Under the pieces are notes generated by a model. It worked only from the letters and a program-made list of their open reading frames with translations, did no database searches and was not told the origin of the DNA. A stretch of 15,674 bases of DNA, from NCBI GenBank assembly GCA_025924275.1, contig JAICEH010000020.1, forward strand, positions 1 through 15,674. The letters run 5' to 3'. Positions within the stretch are counted from its first letter, which is position 1; each line of letters starts with the position of its first letter. A program made the position numbers and the translations under genes. Source of the stretch: Gemmatimonadales bacterium (GTDB lineage: Bacteria; Gemmatimonadota; Gemmatimonadetes; Gemmatimonadales; GWC2-71-9). Of the stretch, positions 1 to 7,461 are shown one piece after another.

Positions 1-7
1 GGTTCCT

Positions 8-150
8 CACCGCGGAGGCGCGGAGAACCGCGGAGGGGGTCGAGTATATAAACGATTGTCATATAATATCTTACAAGAGAGTCACTTCCTGGACTACCCC
101 ACTTGATGGCCGCTCCGCGGCCCTCCGCAAACCTCCGCGCCTCCGCGGTG
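8..150. repeat. Inverted-repeat element of CGCGGAG units around an AT-rich core
   Basis: An 18-bp arm at 8-25 (CACCGCGGAGGCGCGGAG) is perfectly inverted at 133-150. Inside each arm the CGCGGAG unit recurs imperfectly (28-37 on the left, about 113-127 on the right), so the arms are themselves repetitive. Between them, about 44-105 is strikingly AT-rich for this genome and contains a consensus TATAAT at 62-67. The design resembles the dispersed CGCGGAGG-type intergenic repeats of high-GC bacteria, or a small non-autonomous element; no transposase or target duplication is visible. A transcript starting near 74 could read through the right arm into tkt. No gene is supported in 1-207. Confidence 0.7.
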
Positions 151-168
151 AACGTCGGAACAGGGAAG

Positions 169-197
169 GTGACCCAACCCCGCCGAGCGATTAGTTT
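169..197 (+). promoter_or_regulatory. Putative tkt promoter, near-leaderless
   Basis: GTGACC (169-174, four of six matches to TTGACA) is followed by a 17-bp spacer and TAGTTT (192-197). The -10 element ends 10 nt before the ATG at 208, so the transcript would begin at or within a few bases of the start codon. No Shine-Dalgarno lies upstream of 208, which fits leaderless initiation. A second possible promoter is the TATAAT at 62-67, which lacks a convincing -35. Confidence 0.45.
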
Positions 198-207
198 TGC
201 CCGCGCC

Positions 208-2253
208 ATGCAGCCTGCCGCCGCGCCCGCCGCCGCCCGAATCGAGGAGCCCACCCTGCACGCCGACCGGACCTGGCTCGCCATCAACACCATCCGCACC
301 CTGGCGATGGACGCCGTGGAGGAGGCCCAGTCGGGCCATCCCGGCACCCCGATGGCGCTGGCCCCCGCCGCCTGGCTCCTCTGGACCAAGTTCCTCCGCC
401 ACGACCCGGCCACCCCTGCGTGGCCCGACCGCGACCGGTTCGTGCTCTCCTGCGGCCACGCGTCGATGCTGGCCTACTCGCTGCTCCACCTGACCGGCTA
501 CGCCGTCTCGCTCGACGACCTGAAGGCGTTCCGGCAGTGGGGCTCGAACACCCCGGGCCATCCGGAGCGGGGCCATACCGACGGCATCGAGGTCACGACC
601 GGCCCGCTGGGCCAGGGGATCGGCAACGCGGTCGGGATGGCCATCGCCGAGCGGATCCTGGCGGCCCGATTCAACCGGCCGGGGCACGACGTGGTGAACC
701 ACCGCACCTGGGCGCTGGTGAGCGACGGCGACCTGATGGAGGGCGTCGGCTCCGAGGCCGCGTCGCTCGCCGGCCACCTCGGCCTGGGCAGGCTCACCGC
801 GATCTGGGACGACAACCGGATCACCATCGACGGTGCCACCGACCTCGCCTTCACCGAGGACGTGGCCGGGCGGTTCGAGGCCTACGGCTGGCGCGTGACG
901 CGGGTGAACGACGGCAACGACCTCGGCGCGATCACCGGCGCGCTCGAGTGGGCGCGGGAGGACGACGGGCGCCCCGCGCTCATCGTGCTCAAGACCCGCA
1001 TCGGCGACCCGGCCCCGACCAAGGGCGGCACCGCCAAGGCGCACGGCGCGCCGCTCGGCGCCGACGAGGTGAAGCGGACGAAGGCGATCCTCGGCTGGCC
1101 CGACGAGAAGTTCCACGTGGCGGCGGAGGCGATGGCCGATGGCCGGGCCGCGGCCGCCCGGGGCGCGGAGCTCCGGCAGGGATGGGAGGCCGGGCTCGCG
1201 GCGTACGAGGCGGCGTACCCTCGCGAAGCGGCCGAGTTCCGGCGGATGCAGTCCGGCGAGCTGCCCGCGGGGTGGGAGAAGTCACTCCCCACCTTTCCGG
1301 CGGAGAAGCCCCTCGCCACCCGGCAAGCGTCGCAGGCCGTGCTGCAGGCGCTGTGGAACGCGGTGCCGGAGCTGGTGGGCGGTTCCGCCGACCTGACCGA
1401 GAGCACCGGGGTGGACGTGAAGGGCGCCGAGCCGTTCACCGCCGCCGGCGCCGGCCGCACGTTCCACTGGGGCGTGCGCGAGCACGGGATGGCGGCGGCC
1501 TTGAACGGCATCGCGGCGCATGGCGGACTCCGGCCCTTCGGCAGCACCTTCCTCATCTTCTTCGACTACCTCAAGCCCTCGCTCCGGCTGGCCTCGCTCT
1601 CGCGCCACCCCACCATCTTCGTCGGCACGCACGACACCCTCCGCCGGGGGGAGGACGGCCCGACGCCCCCGCCGGTGGAGCAGCTCGCGATGCTGCGCGC
1701 GATTCCCGGGGTGGTGACGATCCGTCCGGCGGACGCCGCCGAGACCGCCGAGGCCTGGCGCGCGGCGCTCGGGCGCACCGAGGGCCCGACGGCCCTCGTG
1801 CTCTCCCGGCAGAAGCTGCCGGTGCTCGACCGCACGCGGTACGGCGCGGCCGAGGGGGTCCGGCGCGGCGGCTACGTGCTCCGGGAGCCGGAGGGCGGGC
1901 CGCAGGCCATCATCATCGCCACGGGGTCGGAAGTGCACCTCGCGCTCGAGGCGGCGGAGTCGCTGGCGAGCGAGGGGGTGCGGGCGCGGGTGGTGTCGCT
2001 CCCGTCCTGGGAGCTGTTCCAGGCCCAGCCGGAAGCGTATCGTGAGCAGGTGCTCCCGCGGGCGCTCCGGGCGCGGGTGTCGGTGGAGGCGGCGGCGAGC
2101 TTCGGCTGGTGCCGGTTCACCGGCGACCAGGGCGAGTCCGTGGCGCTGGACCGGTTCGGGGCCTCGGCGCCCGCCGACCGGCTCTTCCTCGAGTTGGGGT
2201 TCACGCCGGCGCGCGTCGCGGACGCGGTGCGCCGGGTGCTCGGGAGGTCCTGA
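208..2253 (+). CDS. tkt: Transketolase
   Basis: Thiamine-diphosphate transketolase of 681 residues, a usual length. It moves two-carbon ketol units between sugar phosphates in the cytoplasmic non-oxidative pentose phosphate pathway. Domain order is canonical: an N-terminal ThDP domain with SGHPGTPM, TTGPLGQG and the SDGDLMEG...DDN cofactor motif; a pyrimidine-binding domain with the REHGM catalytic glutamate at E425; and a C-terminal domain. The ATG at 208 was chosen because the family's conserved N-terminus begins just after it and a -10-like element precedes it. An earlier in-frame ATG at 103 would translate the upstream repeat. One oddity: the usually invariant GPTHQPVE segment reads GPTPPPVE at 484-491, so the active-site-loop histidine is P487. 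The stop overlaps the transaldolase start (TGATG), implying one operon and translational coupling. Confidence 0.96.
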   Translation: MQPAAAPAAARIEEPTLHADRTWLAINTIRTLAMDAVEEAQSGHPGTPMALAPAAWLLWTKFLRHDPATPAWPDRDRFVLSCGHASMLAYSLLHLTGYAVSLDDLKAFRQWGSNTPGHPERGHTDGIEVTTGPLGQGIGNAVGMAIAERILAARFNRPGHDVVNHRTWALVSDGDLMEGVGSEAASLAGHLGLGRLTAIWDDNRITIDGATDLAFTEDVAGRFEAYGWRVTRVNDGNDLGAITGALEWAREDDGRPALIVLKTRIGDPAPTKGGTAKAHGAPLGADEVKRTKAILGWPDEKFHVAAEAMADGRAAAARGAELRQGWEAGLAAYEAAYPREAAEFRRMQSGELPAGWEKSLPTFPAEKPLATRQASQAVLQALWNAVPELVGGSADLTESTGVDVKGAEPFTAAGAGRTFHWGVREHGMAAALNGIAAHGGLRPFGSTFLIFFDYLKPSLRLASLSRHPTIFVGTHDTLRRGEDGPTPPPVEQLAMLRAIPGVVTIRPADAAETAEAWRAALGRTEGPTALVLSRQKLPVLDRTRYGAAEGVRRGGYVLREPEGGPQAIIIATGSEVHLALEAAESLASEGVRARVVSLPSWELFQAQPEAYREQVLPRALRARVSVEAAASFGWCRFTGDQGESVALDRFGASAPADRLFLELGFTPARVADAVRRVLGRS

Positions 2254-3356
2254 TGGCCATCAATCCGCTGGTGCGGCTGGGCGAGCTGGGGCAGAGCCCC
2301 TGGTACGACTTCATCACCCGGGATCTGGTCGCCTCGGGCGAGCTGGCGCGCCTGATCCGCGAGGACGGCCTCCGGGGCCTCACCTCCAACCCGACGATCT
2401 TCGAGAAGGCGGTGAAGTCGAGCGCCGACTACGACGACGACATCCGCCGGCTGGCGGACGCGGGCCGGACGCCGGCGGAGGTCTTCGAGGCCATCGCGGT
2501 GGACGACGTGCGCGCCGCGTGCGATGCCTTCCGCGCGGTGCACGAGGCGAGCGGCGGGGCGGATGGGCTGGTCTCGATCGAGGTGAACCCGGAGCTGGCC
2601 CACGACGCCGAGGGGACCGTCCTGGAGGCGGAGCGGCTGTGGCGCGCCATCGGGCGGCCCAACGTGATGATCAAGATCCCGGGCACCCTGCCGGGCCTCC
2701 GCGCGATCGAGCGGTGCGTGGCGGACGGCCTCAACGTGAATGTCACGCTGCTCTTCGAGGTGGCGCGGTACGAGGAAGTGATGGAGGCGTACCTCCGCGG
2801 CCTGGAGCGGCGCGTGGAGGGCGGGCACCCGGTGGACCACGTGGCCTCGGTGGCGAGCTTCTTCGTGAGCCGGGTGGACACGATGGTGGACGCCCAGCTC
2901 GCGCGGGACGGCGCGGCCGAGTCCCTGCTGCACACGGCGGCGATCGCCAACGCCGCCCTGGCCTACGCCGCGTTCCAGCGCACCTTCCGGGCGCCGCGGT
3001 GGCACCGGCTCGCGGCCCGGGGCGCCAAGGTGCAGCGGCCGCTCTGGGCCTCGACCAGCACCAAGGACCCCCGGCTCCCGGACACGTTCTACGTCGAGGG
3101 CCTGGTGGCGCCGGACACGGTGAACACCCTGCCCCCGGACACCTTCGCGGCCTACCGCGACCACGGGCGGCCCGAGGTCCGGATCGAGGACGCGATCGCC
3201 GACGCGCCGGCCCGGCTCCAGGCGCTGGCCGACGCGGGGGTGGACCTGGGGCACGTCACCCGGGCGCTCGAGGTGGACGGCGTGGCCAAGTTCGCGGCGT
3301 CGTACCGGGCGCTCCTCGCGGGGATCGAGAGCAAGACGACGGCGCTGGCGATGTAG
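2253..3356 (+). CDS. tal: Transaldolase
   Basis: Transaldolase of 367 residues. It transfers a dihydroxyacetone unit between sedoheptulose 7-phosphate and glyceraldehyde 3-phosphate and works with the transketolase encoded just upstream. Visible family motifs are GLTSNPTIFEKA near residue 43, VSIEVNPELA, the Schiff-base lysine K141 in MIKIPGT, NVNVTLLFEV, and ASVASFFVSRVDTMVD. Length and sequence match the long bacterial Tal subfamily found in Actinobacteria and relatives rather than the roughly 220-residue MipB/TalC type. The ATG shares one base with the tkt stop, and GGGAGG at 2242-2247 lies 5 nt upstream, so this start is well supported. No fused phosphoglucose isomerase domain follows; the protein ends in a short tail. 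The next gene has its own promoter-like sequence. Confidence 0.95.
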   Translation: MAINPLVRLGELGQSPWYDFITRDLVASGELARLIREDGLRGLTSNPTIFEKAVKSSADYDDDIRRLADAGRTPAEVFEAIAVDDVRAACDAFRAVHEASGGADGLVSIEVNPELAHDAEGTVLEAERLWRAIGRPNVMIKIPGTLPGLRAIERCVADGLNVNVTLLFEVARYEEVMEAYLRGLERRVEGGHPVDHVASVASFFVSRVDTMVDAQLARDGAAESLLHTAAIANAALAYAAFQRTFRAPRWHRLAARGAKVQRPLWASTSTKDPRLPDTFYVEGLVAPDTVNTLPPDTFAAYRDHGRPEVRIEDAIADAPARLQALADAGVDLGHVTRALEVDGVAKFAASYRALLAGIESKTTALAM

Positions 3357-3361
3357 GCCGG

Positions 3362-3390
3362 TTGCCCGCCCCCCGTTCGCGGGCTAACCT
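3362..3390 (+). promoter_or_regulatory. Leaderless-type promoter of the first symporter gene
   Basis: TTGCCC (3362-3367), a 17-bp spacer and TAACCT (3385-3390) end 5 nt before the ATG at 3396. It is the best -35/-10 pair in the window. The intergenic gap is 39 bp and has no Shine-Dalgarno, so the mRNA probably starts at the ATG. Confidence 0.55.
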
Positions 3391-3395
3391 GCCGG

Positions 3396-4745
3396 ATGCG
3401 CTGGTACCGGCAGCTCCACTGGCAGATCCTCCTCGGGCTCGTCCTCGGCGGGCTCTATGGCGTGGCCGCGGCCCGGCTCGGATGGGGCGGGTTCACCGCC
3501 GCCTGGGTGGCGCCGTTCGGCACCATCTTCCTGAACGCCCTCAAGCTCATCGCGGTGCCGCTGGTCCTCGCCTCGCTGATCACCGGCGTCGCGAGCCTGG
3601 GCGACCTCCGCACCCTGGGCCGGATCGGCGGCAAGACGGTCGGGCTCTACCTGGTCACCACCGCCATCGCGGTGACGATCGGGCTGGTGCTGGCCACCAC
3701 GCTCAAGCCCGGACGCACCGTCCCGCCGGAGGTGCGGGCCGAGCTCGAAGCGGCCTACGCGTCGGATGCCACGGAGCGCGAGGCCGGCGCCCGGGAGGCG
3801 GTCGAGTCCCGGGGTCCGCTCCAGCTCCTGGTGGACATCGTGCCGGACAACGCCGTCGCGGCCACGGCCGACAACGGCCGGATGCTCCAGGTCGTGTTCC
3901 TGGCCCTCCTGCTCGGGGTGGGGCTGGTGCGCGTGCCGGCGGACACCGGGCGGCCGGTCCGGGAGTTCTTCGCCAGCCTGTCGGACGTGGTGATCCGCCT
4001 GGTGGAGCTGATCATGCGGGCGGCCCCGGTGGGGGTCTTCGCCCTCATCGCCGGGACGATCACGAGCATCGCGGGCGACGACCCCTCGCGGATCGCGCGG
4101 CTCCTCGGGGCGCTCGGCGCCTACATCGGCGTCGTGGTGGCGGGGCTGGCCCTGCACGCCGGCGTGGTCTACCCCGCGATCCTCCGCCTCCTCACCCCCA
4201 TGCCGATCCGGCGCTTTGCCCGCGGCATCGCCCCGGCGCAGCTCTTCGCCTTCAGCTCGAGCTCGAGCGGCGCCACCCTCCCGGTGACGATGGAGTGCGT
4301 GCGCGACCAGCTGGGGGTGTCGGAGGAGGTGTCGAGCTTCGTCCTGCCGCTGGGGGCCACCATCAACATGGACGGGACGGCGCTCTACCAGGCGGTGGCG
4401 GCCACCTTCATCGCGCAGGCGCTGGGGATGGAGCTGACCTTCGCGCAGCAGGGGACCGTCGTGCTCACCGCGGTGCTGGCCTCGATCGGCACCGCCGCCG
4501 TGCCCGGCGTGGGCATCGTGATGCTGGTGATCATCCTGGAGGCCATCGGCGTCCCCGCCGCCGGCATCGCCCTGATCCTCGGCGTGGACCGGCCGCTCGA
4601 CATGCTGCGGACGGCGGTGAACGTGACAGGGGACGCGACGGTGGCGACGGTGGTCGCTGCGAGCGAGGGGCAGCTGGACCTGGGGGAACGGGGAGCGGGG
4701 AGCGGGGAGCGGGCAGCGGGCCCCGTCCCCCCGCTTCCCGCATGA
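3396..4745 (+). CDS. Dicarboxylate/amino-acid:cation symporter (DAACS family), NMDGT type
   Basis: Inner-membrane secondary transporter of 449 residues, in the GltP/GltPh/DctA (SDF) family, which imports acidic amino acids or C4-dicarboxylates with Na+ or H+. Family hallmarks are visible: the serine-rich HP1 loop (SSSSSGATLP, 287-296), the unwound TM7 cation-site motif NMDGT (324-328), the HP2 loop with AAVPGVG, and TM8 DMLRTAVNVTGD. In the last, D402, R405 and N409 correspond to the substrate and ion residues of GltPh. Keeping the arginine favours an acidic substrate; the exact one cannot be read. The last 19 or so residues (from about GERGAGS) are unlike the family and come from a GGGGAGC low-complexity repeat. 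A near paralogue converges from the opposite strand with three bases between the stop codons. Confidence 0.9.
   Translation: MRWYRQLHWQILLGLVLGGLYGVAAARLGWGGFTAAWVAPFGTIFLNALKLIAVPLVLASLITGVASLGDLRTLGRIGGKTVGLYLVTTAIAVTIGLVLATTLKPGRTVPPEVRAELEAAYASDATEREAGAREAVESRGPLQLLVDIVPDNAVAATADNGRMLQVVFLALLLGVGLVRVPADTGRPVREFFASLSDVVIRLVELIMRAAPVGVFALIAGTITSIAGDDPSRIARLLGALGAYIGVVVAGLALHAGVVYPAILRLLTPMPIRRFARGIAPAQLFAFSSSSSGATLPVTMECVRDQLGVSEEVSSFVLPLGATINMDGTALYQAVAATFIAQALGMELTFAQQGTVVLTAVLASIGTAAVPGVGIVMLVIILEAIGVPAAGIALILGVDRPLDMLRTAVNVTGDATVATVVAASEGQLDLGERGAGSGERAAGPVPPLPA
4695..4741. terminator. GGGGAGC-repeat hairpin between the convergent symporter genes
   Basis: Tandem GGGGAGC copies at about 4689-4713 face a C-rich arm. 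GCGGGGAGCGGGG at 4695-4707 pairs with CCCCGCTTCCCGC at 4729-4741 through 13 positions with one G-T wobble. No T-run follows. The hairpin lies inside the end of the upstream coding region and just before both stop codons, so it could end transcription from either side. The bidirectional-terminator role is inferred from position. Confidence 0.45.
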
Positions 4746-4748
4746 CCC

Positions 4749-6083
4749 TCACCCCTCCGCCGCCGGATCCAGCGTGCGCGGGCCGCCCTCGCCGACCGGG
4801 TTGAACGCCAGCCCCTCGCTCTTGGTGATGTAGATCGAGGTGAGCAGGTCGCCGGTCACGTTGGGCACCGTGCGCGACATGTCGAGGATCCGGTCCACGC
4901 CCAGCACCAGCGCGATCCCCTCCCCCGGCACCCCCACCATCCCCAGCACCATCACCAGCAGCGGGATCGAACCGCTCGGCACCCCGGCCACACCGATCGA
5001 CGTGATCACCGACATGATCACCACGATCACCTGCGTGCCGAGGCTCAGGTCCACGCCGAACACCTGGGCCAGGAAGAGCACCGTCATCCCCTCGAAGAGC
5101 GCGGTGCCGTTCATGTTCATCGTGGCGCCGAGGGGCAGGACGAACCCGGCCACTTCCTTCGGAACCCCGAACTGGTCGGTGGCGGTGCGGATCGTGGTGG
5201 GGAGGGTGGCGTTCGAGCTGGAGGTGCCGAACGCGGTGATCATCAGCGTCTCGATCCGGCGGAGGAACTCCCTGGGCCGGATGCCGGCGATCACCCGCGC
5301 GAGGGCGGTCAGGACGCCGAACTGGTGGATGGCGAGCCCGAGCAGCACGGTGACGACGTAGAGGGCGAGCGACCGGAGCACGTCGAAGCCGAACCGGGCG
5401 GTGACCCCGAAGATCAGGGCGAAGACGCCATACGGCGCCAGCTTCATCGCGAAGCCGATCATCAGCATCACCGCATCGCCGATCCCCTCCAGCCACTTCA
5501 GCACCGGACCCGAACGCTCCGAGGGCATCAGCGTGAGGGCGATGCCGAACACCAGGGCGAAGAAGATGAGGCCGAGCATGTCGCCGTTGGCGGCGGCCTC
5601 GACCGGGTTCCGCGGGACGATGCGGGTGAAGGTCTCGATGCCGAAGCTGGTCTGCTCCGCCTGGATGAGCCGCTCACCGGCCTGGCTCGAGTACTCGGCC
5701 ATCAGCCGGTCCCGCACCTCGGGACTGATCTGGTCGCCGGGGCGGATGAGGTTCACCATCACCAGGCCGAGCACGACGGCGAGTGCCGTCGTGCCCAGGA
5801 AGAAGGTGAGGGTCTTGGTGCCGATCCGCCCGATGCGGCGGATGTCGCCCAGCGAGGCGACGCCGAGGCAGATCGAGGTGAACACCAGCGGCACCACCAC
5901 CATGAACAGCATCCGGAGGAAGACCTGTCCCACCGTCTGGGCCACGTTGTCCGTGAACCAGGTGAGCCAGGGCGCCCCGCGGAACTGCAGGTTGCCGATG
6001 GTCCCGAGCAGGGCCCCGAGCAGCAGGCCGATGAAGATCCGGGTGTGCAGCGCCATCCGGCGCGGCGAGGCGGGAGTCGTCAT
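4749..6083 (-). CDS. Dicarboxylate/amino-acid:cation symporter (DAACS family), NMNGT type
   Basis: A 444-residue inner-membrane symporter, paralogous to the neighbouring gene but clearly divergent. HP1 reads FGTSSSNATLP, the TM7 motif is NMNGT (323-327) and TM8 has DMSRTVPNVTGD (D401, R404, N408). The retained arginine again suggests an acidic amino acid or dicarboxylate. The Asp of NMDGT, a cation-site residue in GltPh, is Asn here (N325), so ion coupling may differ from the sister protein; that is inference, and some bacterial subfamilies are known to carry NMNGT. The ATG at 6083 is preferred because a promoter-like element ends 6 nt upstream; a second ATG lies nine codons further in (MALHTRIF), closer to the usual family N-terminus. 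The gene lies downstream of gluQ on the same strand with a 46-bp gap. Confidence 0.9.
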   Translation of the reverse strand: MTTPASPRRMALHTRIFIGLLLGALLGTIGNLQFRGAPWLTWFTDNVAQTVGQVFLRMLFMVVVPLVFTSICLGVASLGDIRRIGRIGTKTLTFFLGTTALAVVLGLVMVNLIRPGDQISPEVRDRLMAEYSSQAGERLIQAEQTSFGIETFTRIVPRNPVEAAANGDMLGLIFFALVFGIALTLMPSERSGPVLKWLEGIGDAVMLMIGFAMKLAPYGVFALIFGVTARFGFDVLRSLALYVVTVLLGLAIHQFGVLTALARVIAGIRPREFLRRIETLMITAFGTSSSNATLPTTIRTATDQFGVPKEVAGFVLPLGATMNMNGTALFEGMTVLFLAQVFGVDLSLGTQVIVVIMSVITSIGVAGVPSGSIPLLVMVLGMVGVPGEGIALVLGVDRILDMSRTVPNVTGDLLTSIYITKSEGLAFNPVGEGGPRTLDPAAEG

Positions 6084-6089
6084 CGGGAC

Positions 6090-6119
6090 AAGTTCGGGGC
6101 CGGGCCGGCCCCGGCACAA
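6090..6119 (-). promoter_or_regulatory. Promoter with a palindromic operator in its spacer
   Basis: Read on the minus strand: TTGTGC (6119-6114), an 18-bp spacer and GAACTT (6095-6090), 6 nt before the ATG at 6083. The spacer is filled by a perfect palindrome with 9-bp arms, CGGGGCCGG and CCGGCCCCG around one central base (6095-6113). A palindrome in this place is a typical operator position. It could instead act as a terminator hairpin for gluQ, which ends at 6130. Confidence 0.4.
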
Positions 6120-6129
6120 GGGGCGAGGG

Positions 6130-7053
6130 TCACCCGGTGAAGAGCGAGGCGAGCTCGCCGGCCGGGAGCGGCCGCGGCCGGTCGAGCAGGCCGGACAGCG
6201 CGGCGGCCTGGCCCAGGAGCGCCGCTGGCGCGTGGCCCGCCGCGCGCAGGTCGCGGAGCCCGGTGTCGCGGTTCGCCTTGCTGAGCTTGGTGCCGCCGGG
6301 GTGGCGGATGAGCGGGTGGTGCAGGAAGCGCGGCGGCACCGGCCGATCGAGCATTCGCGCGAGCCGGAGCTGCCGGCCGGTGGAGGACAGGAGGTCCACG
6401 CCGCGGATGACGAGGTCCACGCCCTGGTCCCGGTCGTCCACCACCACGCAGTACTGGTAGGTCCAGTGGCCGCCGCGATCGCGGGCCAGGAGGTCGCCGC
6501 ACTGGACCGCCGGATCCTGCTCCTCGCGCCCCAGGCGGAGGTCGTCGAACCGCTCGGCGCCGGGCTCGACGCGGATGCGCACCCCGAGCCCCGCCCCGAG
6601 GGGGAGACCGAGGGCACGACAGGTCCCCGGGTACGGGGTCTCGAGGTCGGGCGCGTCGCCGGCCAGCGCGGCAATCTCCCGGCGGGAACAGCGGCAGCCG
6701 AAGGCGAGTCCCAGGCTGCGGAGGCGGTCGAGACCGGCCCGGTAGGCGTCCTCCCGCGCCGACTGGGGCGCCACCACGTCATCGGGCTCGAGGCCCAGCC
6801 AGTCGAGGTCCTCGTGCACTCCGGCCACGTACTCCGGCCGGCAGCGCGTGCCGTCGTGATCCTCGATCCGGAGCAGCACCCGGCCGCCGACCGCCCGGGC
6901 GATCCCCCACACCCAGACGGCGTTCACCAGGTGGCCGAGGTGGAGCCAGCCCGTGGGCGCCGGCGCGAATCGCGTGACCGGGGCGGTTGGGAGCAGGGCC
7001 CGGACCCGGTGCAGCGCGTCCTGGCCTTGTGCACGCGGGTCGGAAGTCGGCAT
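6130..7053 (-). CDS. gluQ: Glutamyl-Q tRNA(Asp) synthetase
   Basis: Paralogue of the catalytic half of glutamyl-tRNA synthetase, 307 residues, lacking an anticodon-binding domain. GluQ-RS activates glutamate without tRNA and attaches it to queuosine at position 34 of tRNA-Asp. The class I signature is clear: RFAPAPTGWLHLGH at 28-41 (HIGH equivalent HLGH) and KLSKA at 256-260 (KMSKS equivalent). Putative zinc ligands C120, C122, Y141 and C145 match the arrangement that separates this family from full-length GluRS. The ATG at 7053 is divergent from the next gene by only 12 bp. A TACCTT element 6 nt upstream suggests a leaderless transcript. The protein is only useful if the cell makes or salvages queuosine, which cannot be checked here. 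A shortened GluRS is the alternative but is unlikely. Confidence 0.92.
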   Translation of the reverse strand: MPTSDPRAQGQDALHRVRALLPTAPVTRFAPAPTGWLHLGHLVNAVWVWGIARAVGGRVLLRIEDHDGTRCRPEYVAGVHEDLDWLGLEPDDVVAPQSAREDAYRAGLDRLRSLGLAFGCRCSRREIAALAGDAPDLETPYPGTCRALGLPLGAGLGVRIRVEPGAERFDDLRLGREEQDPAVQCGDLLARDRGGHWTYQYCVVVDDRDQGVDLVIRGVDLLSSTGRQLRLARMLDRPVPPRFLHHPLIRHPGGTKLSKANRDTGLRDLRAAGHAPAALLGQAAALSGLLDRPRPLPAGELASLFTG

Positions 7054-7059
7054 CGTTCC

Positions 7060-7065
7060 AAGGTA
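7060..7065 (-). promoter_or_regulatory. -10-like element of gluQ
   Basis: TACCTT on the minus strand (7065 to 7060) ends 6 nt before the gluQ ATG. No convincing -35 lies 16-18 bp upstream. It fills the 12-bp space between the divergent start codons, leaving almost no room for a separate promoter for the plus-strand gene at 7066, which must use one inside gluQ. Confidence 0.4.
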
Positions 7066-7461
7066 ATGAGGCCGGCGCCGCTGCTACTCTACGATGGATC
7101 GTGCGCCTTCTGCTCCTGGTGGGCGCGGCAGATCCTGCGCCTGGACCGCCGCCGCCGGTTCCGCCTCGCGTCGCTCGAGTCCACGACCGGGCGCGAACTG
7201 CTGCGGGCCTCGGGCCTTCCGGAGGACTTCGGGGACTCGATCGTGTTGCGGAGCCCGGATGGGCGGACCTTCACCCGCTCCGGCGCGGCGCTCCGCGTCG
7301 CCCACGAACTCGGTTGGCCCTGGCGGGCGCTGGGGGTGCTGCGTGCGGTGCCGCGCCCGGTCCGCGACGCGGCCTACGACGCGATTGCCCGGCGGCGACG
7401 ACGGATCCCCCCGCCGAGGCACGCGTGCCCGGTGCCGGGTGAGGGCGAGGGCGGCGACTAG
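7066..7461 (+). CDS. DUF393 (DCC family) thiol-disulfide oxidoreductase-like protein
   Basis: A 131-residue cytoplasmic protein of the DCC/DUF393 family. These are small thioredoxin-fold-like proteins annotated as thiol-disulfide oxidoreductases, with no firmly established substrate. The defining N-terminal DGxCxxC motif is seen as LLYDGSCAFC with C13 and C16, followed by WWARQILRLD and a conserved core containing SIVLRSPDGR. Typical family length is 110-150 residues, so it is complete. The ATG at 7066 is the only sensible start; AAGG sits only 2 nt upstream, too close for a good ribosome site. The gene is divergent from gluQ and converges on the dehydratase. Its TAG and the opposite gene's TAG overlap within a single CTAG. 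The C-terminus is Arg/Pro-rich and probably unstructured. Confidence 0.87.
   Translation: MRPAPLLLYDGSCAFCSWWARQILRLDRRRRFRLASLESTTGRELLRASGLPEDFGDSIVLRSPDGRTFTRSGAALRVAHELGWPWRALGVLRAVPRPVRDAAYDAIARRRRRIPPPRHACPVPGEGEGGD

Noticed and set aside
103..207. Upstream ATG extending transketolase by 35 residues
   Set aside because: The extension translates the CGCGGAG repeat arm, has no family similarity, and the promoter-like elements lie inside it.
6076..6105. Sigma-54-like GGC-N8-TTGT upstream of the second symporter, with the idea that the kinase/regulator pair is a DctB/DctD system for the symporters
   Set aside because: The near-invariant -12 GC is GT here, the start would fall inside the coding region, no dyad like 11465-11484 is nearby, and three unrelated genes separate the loci.
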